Source of the DNA: Desulfosudis oleivorans
Lineage (GTDB): Bacteria > Desulfobacterota > Desulfobacteria > Desulfobacterales > SURF-7
Length of the DNA stretch: 33,512 nt
Assembly (NCBI GenBank): GCA_020723325.1
Contig: DYJD01000051.1
Span: forward strand, 1-33,512
Direction: 5' to 3'
Below are positions 24,997-31,365 of this stretch, one piece after another (the first letter of the stretch is position 1; every line of letters begins with the position of its first letter). Made by a program: the position numbers and the translations under genes. Below the pieces are notes generated by a model that was given only the letters and a program-made list of their open reading frames with translations, did not search any database and was not told the DNA's origin.

Positions 24997-25667
24997 TCAA
25001 TGATCGTATACTTTTTTCTGGCTTCATCCTTTGGCATTCCGTCAAAATGCCACCATTCGTGGCTCAAAGGGATAAAGCCGGCTTTTTTCATTATACCTGA
25101 CAAGAGATTACGGTTTTGCTTTTGTCTTTCGTTGAGATTAAACATTTTAAGCTTTGCATAACTCCAATAAATTGACAAATCGCCCTTGTAAAAAGGGGTA
25201 AACCCCATATCAATTTCTTTGTCATTCCCATCTACTATTGTTACATCAACAGCAATGCCATAATTATGCATTGAGCCTTTTTCAGGGTTTGCAACAAATT
25301 TTTCAAACTTGGTCCCCTTCATTTTATCATACATAAGCTTTGATACACTTCTTGGACGCGCAGCATCCATAATTAAAATTGAGCAGTTAGGAAACTGGGC
25401 TTTAAGATGCTTTTGTGCCTGTGATAATTTCCTGGCGACCTCCTCACGCAAATAGGCATTGCTCAACCCCTTGTAGTAGTTTTCTCTGAAATAGTTTTTA
25501 TTAGGATCAGAATTAACCAGATCAACCTTGATGGTTTTATCAAGATCATGAATATTGATAAGTCCTGCCGCCATAAACTTCTTTTCAATTTCATTTGCCT
25601 GGCAGATGGGACTTAAAATGAGCATGATAAATGCGCTGACAACAATAATTTCAAATTGCTTTTGCAT
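24993..25667 (-). CDS. VanX/DdpX-like D-alanyl-D-alanine dipeptidase (M15D)
   Basis: 224 residues from ATG 25667, where a signal peptide begins (MQKQFEIIVVSAFIMLILSP, cleaved near 23-25). The frame is open further upstream but that part overlaps the antitoxin gene and lacks a secretion signal. It hydrolyses D-Ala-D-Ala-type dipeptides. The zinc site is intact: H134 and D141 in SMHNYGIAVDVT, catalytic E204 and H207 in HEWWHFDG, and R104 in DAARPRSV. A secreted form points to cell-wall peptide recycling rather than vancomycin resistance. The gene is visibly more AT-rich than the pilin genes beside it, suggesting transfer. It overlaps the antitoxin gene by 17 bp and the GspH-like gene by 4 bp. 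Confidence 0.85.
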   Translation of the reverse strand: MQKQFEIIVVSAFIMLILSPICQANEIEKKFMAAGLINIHDLDKTIKVDLVNSDPNKNYFRENYYKGLSNAYLREEVARKLSQAQKHLKAQFPNCSILIMDAARPRSVSKLMYDKMKGTKFEKFVANPEKGSMHNYGIAVDVTIVDGNDKEIDMGFTPFYKGDLSIYWSYAKLKMFNLNERQKQNRNLLSGIMKKAGFIPLSHEWWHFDGMPKDEARKKYTIIE

Positions 25668-25944
25668 GTAGTCGCAGTCCAAGAGCGCCGATAACTTTAA
25701 GGATTGTATTAAAATTCGGGGTTCTTTCTCCGGAGAGAGCCTTATACAGGCTTTCCCGGGACAAACCGGCAGCATGCGCCACTTGGGACATCCCTTTGGC
25801 CCGGGCAATATCCCCCAGGGCCTTGGCAATAAATGCCGCGTCGCCATTGGCTTCCTCAAGGCAAGCTTCAAGATAAGCCGCCATTTCTTCTGGAGTGCGA
25901 AGGTGTTCCGCGACATCATATCCGGCGGTTTTGGTTTTTGCCAT
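25651..25944 (-). CDS. HigA/COG3636-type antitoxin (XRE family)
   Basis: 97 residues from ATG 25944, with AGGAGT upstream. The N-terminal arm (YDVAEHLRTPEEMAAYLEACLEEANGDAAFIAKALGDIARAKG) and helix-turn-helix (MSQVAHAAGLSRESLYKALSGERTPNFNTILKVIGALG) match the addiction-module antidote family that pairs with a small RelE/HigB-like toxin. In that family the toxin gene lies just upstream; here only a remnant is found there. It probably represses its own promoter at 26068-26096. The stop overlaps the VanX-like start region by 17 bp. Confidence 0.87.
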   Translation of the reverse strand: MAKTKTAGYDVAEHLRTPEEMAAYLEACLEEANGDAAFIAKALGDIARAKGMSQVAHAAGLSRESLYKALSGERTPNFNTILKVIGALGLRLHAKAI

Positions 25945-25953
25945 GATTGACTC

Positions 25954-26060
25954 CTATAAAGAAGGTGGAAGATTTACGGCAGTCCTGCTATCCTTGGACC
26001 GGCTGTTTTCATCACCACCAATCCATTCGGCAATTGTCCCACTCTCGCGAATTTCAATTA
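25954..26060 (-). pseudogene. RelE/HigB-type toxin remnant with internal deletion
   Basis: On the minus strand the frame reads IEIRESGTIAEWI, then directly GGDENSRSKDSRTAVNLPPSL and a TAG stop, 9 bp before the antitoxin ATG. The first part resembles the toxin N-terminus (EIR...F..W). The second resembles the toxin C-terminus (GGDK..Q..DI..A..L). About 55-65 central residues, including the catalytic core, are missing. The codon where ATG is expected is ATA (26058-26060). The stretch is short, so the assignment rests on pattern, position and the neighbouring antitoxin. Confidence 0.55.
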
Positions 26061-26067
26061 TAACGGC

Positions 26068-26096
26068 ACTGTAGCCCCAAGGATACGTTTTGTCAA
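26068..26096 (-). promoter_or_regulatory. Near-consensus promoter of the toxin-antitoxin locus
   Basis: Read on the minus strand, TTGACA (26096-26091) and TACAGT (26073-26068) are 17 bp apart. Transcription would start just before the toxin remnant and reach the antitoxin, the VanX-like gene and possibly the pilin operon, all joined by overlapping or closely spaced codons. Confidence 0.5.
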
Positions 26097-26112
26097 TAAA
26101 TAGAAGCAACGT

Positions 26113-26248
26113 GACAGGAGAATCGCATGTAACCCAGGCGCAGAATGCGCAGCCATTAATTACCAGCTTTTCATCCAGCAAAATATTATTGCCCACCAAG
26201 ACAAACCGATTCGTGAGTAATTGGCTTTTGTCTCCGCCAGCCAACCTC
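26113..26248 (+). repeat. Dispersed module A, copy 2
   Basis: From GACAGGAGAATCGCATG to CCAGCCAACCTCTC it aligns base for base over most of its length with 33341-33480 and with the minus strand of 11567-11700. It joins a hexameric array at 26249, in the same order as the other copies. Confidence 0.75.
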
Positions 26249-26412
26249 TCGGGGTCGGGGTCGGTATCGGAATCGGCATCGAGTTTTTTCCATCTTTTCG
26301 CTCTTCCCAAAGGCAATTCGCCAACGGAACAGGGCGGGGCCTCCCGTCAATGGGTAGGGGCGGTTCGCGAACCGCCCTTACGGCAATGCCATCGTGTTGG
26401 GTTTTGGGGCCG
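26249..26412 (+). mobile_element. Composite element, copy 3 (right end missing)
   Basis: The left array TCGGGG (two), TCGGTA, TCGGAA, TCGGCA, TCGAGT (26249-26284) is followed by the same interior as copies 1 and 2. The palindrome sits at 26354-26381 with one mismatch. Similarity ends near 26412 at GTTTTGGGGCCG, where a different inverted repeat begins; the right hexameric array is absent. The truncation suggests recombination or replacement at that point. Confidence 0.7.
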
Positions 26413-26422
26413 CCATTCAAAC

Positions 26423-26501
26423 GCAGTTAATATTCGCGTCCATTTGCGTTCATTCGCGGTTCTTTTTCCCTCACCGCAAATGGACGCAAATTAACGCAAA
26501 T
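26423..26501. repeat. Inverted repeat of GCGTCCATTTGCG type
   Basis: The left arm (about 26427-26459, containing TTCGCGTCCATTTGCG) and right arm (26474-26501, CCGCAAATGGACGCAAATTA) are reverse complements around a ~15-bp T/C-rich spacer. It could fold as a strong hairpin. It lies between the truncated composite element and the Avd-like remnant. Confidence 0.65.
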
Positions 26502-26516
26502 ACAAATAAAAACTGG

Positions 26517-26757
26517 CTATCCCTGCTGGTCCGGAAATAAGGAACCGAAAGCAATATCGAGGAATCGCAGATAGTCGCCCTCGCTGTCACGGCCACAACC
26601 ATCCACGATATTGGAGGGGTACCGAAACCGCCTCCCTGCGCATCTGGGTAGTAAGCCCAAACATCTCCTCACGATAGAAATCTCTGGTCATTTTATAGAC
26701 CGTTTCTGCCGCTTCATCAGCCAATTCAAGTGCTTTTAGTTTGGTGTGGTCGCGCAT
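26517..26757 (-). pseudogene. Broken four-helix-bundle (S23/Avd family) gene
   Basis: From ATG 26757 the frame reads MRDHTKLKALELADEAAETV and continues to EEMFGLTTQMRREAVSVP, a classic start of the four-helix-bundle family that includes 23S rRNA intervening-sequence proteins and the DGR accessory protein Avd. At a run of four C (26614-26617 region, minus strand) one extra base shifts the frame. Reading on after removing it gives SNIVDGCGRDSEGDYLRFLD and IAFGSL. It then ends at TAG (26517-26519) about 81 codons in, against about 115-125 in intact members. So there are two lesions, a frameshift and a lost C-terminus. It lies directly downstream of the NACHT/FGE gene, same strand, where DGR loci often place avd. 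Confidence 0.75.
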
Positions 26758-26769
26758 TTTGAAAAAATT

Positions 26770-26903
26770 CTATAGCCTACAGACTATAGTCTGGTGGCTA
26801 TAGGCTTTAGGTTATAGGTGGAAATCCACAGCCTATAGTCTATGGCCCATATTTTATTGCCTCCCCCTATTCCACTATGGTCTATACCCCTATAGCCTTC
26901 TTT
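26770..26903. repeat. Heptamer tandem repeats (CTATAGN type)
   Basis: Units CTATAGC, CTACAGA, CTATAGT, CTGGTGG, CTATAGG, CTTTAGG, TTATAGG follow in phase from 26770 to 26818. Related units recur at 26832-26846 and 26880-26897. This AT-rich stretch fills the gap between the stop of the NACHT/FGE gene and the Avd-like remnant. Confidence 0.65.
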
Positions 26904-26905
26904 TC

Positions 26906-29900
26906 TTATGGGCCAAGAGAAACAGACCTGGAGAGACGAAAACCGAGAACGTAGTAGCGTGCGACGGGCGAATAGCCGTTGCGCATCACCGACCGGCAGC
27001 TGAAGGCGACGTAGAGCCAGCTGCCACCGCGGGCCACCCGGTAGGTGCCTCTATTCTTCTTATTAATCCAGGCAATGCCATCACTTGGGGCGCCCCTGTA
27101 ATTGTCATGCCAATCATCCTCCACCCATTCCAAAACATTGCCATGCATATCGTACAATCCAAAAGCATTGGGCTCTTTTCCGCCGACTGGATGAAGAGAG
27201 TCACCAGAATTTTTCTTATACCATCCGACTCTGGCAAGATCCTCTTCTTTATCTCCAGAATAATAGATAGTGGTCGTACCGGAACGGCAGGCATATTCCC
27301 ATTCCGCCTCGCTGGGTAGGCGCAGGCCGGCCCATTCTGCATAGCACTTGGCATCATCCCAACTCACGCCCACCACCGGTTGTTTTGGTTGATTGTAACG
27401 GTGTTCGACCCAATATGCTGGTTCGGAAACTTTCGGATTCTCTTTTAAAAAATTGCCATATTCCTCATTGGTCACTGGATATTGGCCCATATAAAATTCC
27501 GGAACTGTGACCGTATGCTTGGGTCCTTCATCATTATCATGACCTTCTTCTGAAGGGTCTGAACCCATAAAAAATGTACCGGCCGGTATTCGGATCAATT
27601 GGTATCCACCGCGCTTTGCCTGAATCATTTGTCGGGTCGCTTGCTTTGCCTGGCTGGTAAAACGGGCGCGAATATCATCAGAGGGGTGATTCGCCAGCTT
27701 TTGCCTGATTTGTTTTATCGAGTCGGGGTCCAAGCGCTCGGCGATGGTCAGAGCATAAAGCTGTCGCTTCCATAACTCTTGATCCTTGCCCGGAGGTGCT
27801 TCCAGGAGTTCGAGGAACGGCAGGACCGACCGCTCTGAGCTGTCATTCAAACAGGATTCCACAAAACCGGAATGCTCCACAAACTGCGGTAGCTTGACCA
27901 CTTCACGCATAAACGGCTTAAACAGAAACGGATCTTCCAGGGCAAGCATGAGCAGGGTCACTTCCTGCCACCAGCTCTGACCGAACCGCTTTGCCTGTTT
28001 TGCCAGCACAGCCGGATCTTCAAAAAATCGGCTGCGGATTTCACGGGCGGCCAGGTATTCTTGAAATCCAAGATGCATGAACCCATAATTTTGTTGATCC
28101 CAGCCGGTTAAAAGACCGCTTTCATCACGAATAGTCTTTAGAAAATCATGGACTGATCCCTTTTGCCAGCCGATTGCTTTCAGCACCGGTGCGATGTGGG
28201 GCTCCAGTTCTTTGGCTGTGGCCTGGGTGCGGCAGTCTTCTTCATGAAGCCACAAGGCGGCTGGCTGCAAGGCCTGCCGGGCGTCACGGGCGGAGAATTC
28301 AACCTTCAAACCCTTGGCCTTGCGCCAGTGTTCCAGCAGCACGTCAATGCAATCCTCATAAAGCCGGCTCCGTTTTTCCGGCAAAGAGCCTCGGAAACGG
28401 TGGACCAGGCAAATATTGGTGAGCAGCAAGGGATTGCGGGTCAGAGCGGCAACCCGGGTGGAACGGAAATCAGGGTCCCGGATGGTTTTGATCAAATCCC
28501 CGGCCTTTTCCTTGGCAATTGTTTCGGCCTGCTCCTGATCCTCGGCAAGACCTTTTTCAACAATGTGATACCAGGTGGTGATGAACTCAGCGGCCTGATC
28601 CACACTGAACGGGCGGATATGCATTTCCAAAAAACCGGAATCCATCCTCACCTTGGGGCTGTAACCGGCAAAGCGGCAGGTTACAATAAAGTGGCATTGG
28701 CTGTAGTATTTCGAGGCTTCCAAAATCCATGCTGCCACCTGTTCCCTTCTTACAATATTGGAAACCTCATCCAAGCCGTCCAACAAGAAAAGCAGATTGC
28801 CGCGATCCAACAGGCGTTTTCCAAAGCCCTTGGGTGTGTTCAGATGGGGCCCGGCCAATTCCTTCTGAATAAATGCATCCAGTCCCTTTTCCAGATCATC
28901 CAGCCGTCTTAATGGCAGAAAAACCGGTAGCATGTCTTTGGGGAATCCAAGGCTTTCAGGCCCCTTATCCAAGCACCACAGCATCAACCGTTTCAAATGG
29001 GTGGTCTTTCCCGAGCCGGGATCGCCCAGGATGACGATTCCCCTATACTTCTTTTTCTCCGACTGATGAGCGGCTTTCAAAAGGGATATTTCCCGGCCAC
29101 AATCCCGCCCCTGGAAATAGTTTTCCGCATGTTCCGAACAGGAAAACTCCGTTTCCTTGACTCCGCTCAAATCCATCATGGCATGCAGCGGCACATGGAT
29201 ATCCTCAAGGCGAATGGGAACCTTGAGTTGCATTGCAAATCCGGCGGCAGGGAGGAATTCATGGAAAGATTTTATTTTTTGGCGGTAATTTGTAACAGCC
29301 TCATTTAAAATAAAAACCTCATCAGCCTGAGGATGGGGATCTATGCGAGGCTTCTTTATATCTCCCTGAAAAGTCCCATGTACATTTTTAAAGTCAACTA
29401 TCTTTTCCTGCTTCCAATCATTGCCGCCTAATATAGGCAAATTATCGCCGATCCATTTCCTTTGCACATGGGAATACGCCCTGCACCAGCGGCTTATTTT
29501 ATCCTTTTCTATGCGAATAATTTGATACTGGTTAGGAACTTCTTCCGGCCGTTTGGAGGCTTTCAAAGCTGTGCTGCCAGTTGCCAGAACAGGGCACACG
29601 TTATCGAGCCAGCTTATTTCCGCTTTGTGTACATGGCCATGTAGGATAATGTTCAAACAGTCGGCCAGGTATTTTTCCAGATCATTCTCATCACGTAGAT
29701 TGGCATCGTCATCAATCGCATGGCGCCTTATATTGTGGTGAATGGCTCCGATACGGAACCAGCCATCCTGCTCGTACGCTTTTAAATTGCCGGCGAACCA
29801 TTTGTATTGTCGCTCACCGCAGAAACCATAATGATCATCATCCCGATGGCTTTCCTTCATGGTGGAGTTAAGACCTGCAATGATGATTTTCAGGTCTTCA

Positions 29901-30382
29901 ATTCTATAAAAAGTCCATGGTTCTTTTTCAGTGAATTTAATGCTGGAAATACTTTTGTAAGACTCATCGAAAAAGGCTTTAAAGGGCTCCCACTTTTTCC
30001 AATAAGGTTCATCAGGAGTCAATCCGTCCCCCTCGCAATCATCAAAATAGCTGGAGCATTTTTTACGGTTGATGTCATGATTCCCAGGGACGAGAGCGAT
30101 ACGGTCTTTACCCAGTTTCGTAAAGTCCATAAGACCGGAAAGAAACGCTGCAACATCATCATATTCTTTCTTCATACCCCATTCAGCCAGGTCTCCTGTA
30201 ACCACAACGAGTTCCGGAGACAGCTTGTAGCCTTCCTTCATCTCCTTCAAATCGTCACACAACCGTCCAAGAAGAGTTTCGATTTTTCCGTCTTCCGTTT
30301 TGGTATCCACACCAAAGCGATGATTGGCCCCGAACTGAATGTCGGATAAATGAAGAATTGTTATGGCTTTTCGTTCAGACAT
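26906..30382 (-). CDS. Metallophosphoesterase-NACHT NTPase-FGE/C-type-lectin fusion
   Basis: 1158 residues from ATG 30382 (GGAAGGAAG nine bases upstream; GTG 30421 is poorer). (1) Residues 5-275: calcineurin-like phosphoesterase with D64 (VTGDLAEWG), GNHD (100-103), IHHN (214-217) and HGHVH (248-252); the first motif is SDIQFG instead of SDxHFG. (2) About 445-790: NACHT/STAND NTPase with Walker A GDPGSGKTT (453-461), Walker B LLDGLDEV (533-540), R570 in TCRFAGY, and the FMHLGFQEYLAAREI helix. (3) About 925-1150: FGE-sulfatase/C-type-lectin fold (PAGTFFMGSD, EAEWEYACRSG, DMHGNVLEWVEDDW, RVARGGSW, GFRL), without the FGE active-site Cys. The effector-NTPase-sensor layout is that of bacterial NACHT anti-phage proteins. 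The C-terminus has DGR variable-region traits. Confidence 0.9.
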   Translation of the reverse strand: MSERKAITILHLSDIQFGANHRFGVDTKTEDGKIETLLGRLCDDLKEMKEGYKLSPELVVVTGDLAEWGMKKEYDDVAAFLSGLMDFTKLGKDRIALVPGNHDINRKKCSSYFDDCEGDGLTPDEPYWKKWEPFKAFFDESYKSISSIKFTEKEPWTFYRIEDLKIIIAGLNSTMKESHRDDDHYGFCGERQYKWFAGNLKAYEQDGWFRIGAIHHNIRRHAIDDDANLRDENDLEKYLADCLNIILHGHVHKAEISWLDNVCPVLATGSTALKASKRPEEVPNQYQIIRIEKDKISRWCRAYSHVQRKWIGDNLPILGGNDWKQEKIVDFKNVHGTFQGDIKKPRIDPHPQADEVFILNEAVTNYRQKIKSFHEFLPAAGFAMQLKVPIRLEDIHVPLHAMMDLSGVKETEFSCSEHAENYFQGRDCGREISLLKAAHQSEKKKYRGIVILGDPGSGKTTHLKRLMLWCLDKGPESLGFPKDMLPVFLPLRRLDDLEKGLDAFIQKELAGPHLNTPKGFGKRLLDRGNLLFLLDGLDEVSNIVRREQVAAWILEASKYYSQCHFIVTCRFAGYSPKVRMDSGFLEMHIRPFSVDQAAEFITTWYHIVEKGLAEDQEQAETIAKEKAGDLIKTIRDPDFRSTRVAALTRNPLLLTNICLVHRFRGSLPEKRSRLYEDCIDVLLEHWRKAKGLKVEFSARDARQALQPAALWLHEEDCRTQATAKELEPHIAPVLKAIGWQKGSVHDFLKTIRDESGLLTGWDQQNYGFMHLGFQEYLAAREIRSRFFEDPAVLAKQAKRFGQSWWQEVTLLMLALEDPFLFKPFMREVVKLPQFVEHSGFVESCLNDSSERSVLPFLELLEAPPGKDQELWKRQLYALTIAERLDPDSIKQIRQKLANHPSDDIRARFTSQAKQATRQMIQAKRGGYQLIRIPAGTFFMGSDPSEEGHDNDEGPKHTVTVPEFYMGQYPVTNEEYGNFLKENPKVSEPAYWVEHRYNQPKQPVVGVSWDDAKCYAEWAGLRLPSEAEWEYACRSGTTTIYYSGDKEEDLARVGWYKKNSGDSLHPVGGKEPNAFGLYDMHGNVLEWVEDDWHDNYRGAPSDGIAWINKKNRGTYRVARGGSWLYVAFSCRSVMRNGYSPVARYYVLGFRLSRSVSLGP
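26945..27016 (-). other. Putative DGR variable region (VR) core
   Basis: Codons 1123-1146 of the NACHT/FGE gene. Invariant anchors of the FGE fold are kept (GGSW before, CRS and R inside, GFRL after). Positions that are Asn in ordinary members read L, Y, V, F, S, G, Y, V, Y, Y, V, L. Many of these codons have the form NNC (CTC, TAC, GTC, TTC, AGC, GGC, GTC, TAC, TAC, CTC), as expected if AAC codons of a template had been mutated at adenines. No matching template repeat is found in the window. Confidence 0.6.
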
Positions 30383-30432
30383 GGTTGCATTCTTCCTTCC
30401 AGATATTCCATCTTTGCCCACCCCTTGACCCT

Positions 30433-30513
30433 ATCGCGGCTGGAAGCCGCTCCCACAGCCTTCATCATTGTTTCGACCTTTCCCCATTGTGGGAGCTGCT
30501 TCCCAGCCACGAT
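30433..30513. repeat. Inverted pair of REP-like sequences
   Basis: ATCGCGGCTGGAAGCCGC and following bases (30433-30459) and its degenerate reverse complement (30488-30513, TGTGGGAGCTGCTTCCCAGC) are separated by 28 bp. Each has the GCGGCT-GGA-AGCCGC stem-loop seen in REP elements of many proteobacteria. The pair lies about 50 bp upstream of the NACHT/FGE start. Confidence 0.7.
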
Positions 30514-30610
30514 TCGGCCGAAACGATGATCAAGGCCAGTCCCATCGATGAAGGACTACTGCAGGAATAATCAAGATGACCATCGGCTGATTCTCCATTA
30601 CAGCAATTTT

Positions 30611-30641
30611 CTTTTTCGTGTCCTTCGTGTTTTTTCGTGGC
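30611..30641. repeat. TTCGTG microrepeat
   Basis: TTTTTCGTG, TCCTTCGTG and TTTTTTCGTGG follow one another, giving a nine-to-ten-base tandem unit ending in CGTG. It lies in a gene-free stretch, and 30642-30720 around it shows nothing recognisable. Confidence 0.5.
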
Positions 30642-30720
30642 TTAAAAATCAGTTTTACGAGGTGCCGCGCCCTTTGTCCGACATTATGAAATTTGAACAA
30701 TAATTTCAAGCCCCCAACCC

Positions 30721-30858
30721 AGAGGAATCGCATGAAAACCTGGTGCGGAATGTGCTGCCATTCATTAGCAGCAGCATTTTATTCGGCAAATACTATTGCC
30801 CGCCAAGACAAAGCGATTCGTGAGTGATTGGGTTTTGTTTCTGCCATCCAACCTCTCG
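30721..30858 (+). repeat. Dispersed module A, copy 3 (without hexameric array)
   Basis: From AGAGGAATCGCATG to CCATCCAACCTCTCG it matches the other module A copies. The similarity stops exactly after CTCTCG, where the others continue with the TCGGGG array. This defines the right border of module A and shows that it can occur alone. Confidence 0.72.
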
Positions 30859-31038
30859 AGGGCCGAAGGGACCGCCCGACTTAAAAACAAGGAAGGCCTC
30901 GAGTTCGAAATATATATCGGAGATAGGATCGATATTGAAAGCGCGGTGGTGGCCGAAATTAAAAGCGCCTCGATCATGGTTGAAATGGGCGACACAAAAT
31001 TGAAAATACCTATAGTCCGTGGGCTTAAACAAAATTAG
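30859..31038 (+). pseudogene. 3' fragment of an unidentified gene beside module A
   Basis: The frame after module A reads RAEGTARLKNKEGLEFEIYI, then GDRIDIESAVVAEIKSASIM and ends PIVRGLKQN at TAG 31036-31038. It has a plausible beta-strand pattern, similar in style to short SH3- or PilP-like domains (I-GDRI, V-EIK, V-L), but no start of its own. It is probably the end of a gene whose front was replaced by the repeat. No family is assigned. Confidence 0.35.
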
Positions 31039-31151
31039 GCGGCTCAGGTTGATAGGCTGAAGACTGAAGGATTTACTGAAGGTTTTTTAGTTTGAGTCGT
31101 TCGATATCCTGGAAATTTGTTTTGCAGCAATGCCGGGCGCATCCCTTAGGC

Positions 31152-31350
31152 CCGAACGGAACAGCCAAAGCCTACGCCCGGATATTGGTTCAAAACAACC
31201 TGCGCTATAACTACGGCGACCCCACCCCGGCGGAGCAAAGCCCATTTGGAATCCATCAACCGGGCGCGGCTTGCGCCCGCTTCTGAAACGGCCCGGCTCG
31301 GCATTGATCTGAACGAAGGCCTGCCTGCCGGCACTATCAAAATACGCTGA
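31152..31350 (+). pseudogene. Frameshifted fragment of a CAP-domain (SCP/PR1-like) secreted protein
   Basis: One frame gives LRYNYGDPTPAEQ (to about 31238) and the next frame continues AHLESINRARLAPASETARL, then GIDLNEGLPAGTI and a stop at 31348-31350. The pattern INRARL.P..E.ARLGIDLNEGL is the N-terminal signature of bacterial CAP-superfamily proteins. The rest of the CAP domain is absent and the two parts need a one-base shift, so this is a decayed remnant. Confidence 0.5.
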
Positions 31351-31365
31351 CAATGAAAACCGAAC

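Noticed and set aside
24993-25667. Vancomycin-resistance gene vanX
   Set aside because: The protein has a signal peptide and no vanH/vanA partners; the motifs only support a D-Ala-D-Ala-type dipeptidase.
25668-25919. Long N-terminal extension of the VanX-like protein
   Set aside because: It overlaps the antitoxin gene almost completely in another frame, has no secretion signal, and removing it leaves a proper signal peptide at ATG 25667.
26423-26501. Possible CRISPR or tandem array
   Set aside because: The repeats are a single inverted pair, not direct repeats with regular spacers; no cas genes are present.
26270-26905. Search for a DGR template repeat or reverse transcriptase near the variable region
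   Set aside because: No AAC-rich near-copy of 26930-27030 and no reverse-transcriptase motif was found on either strand of the window.
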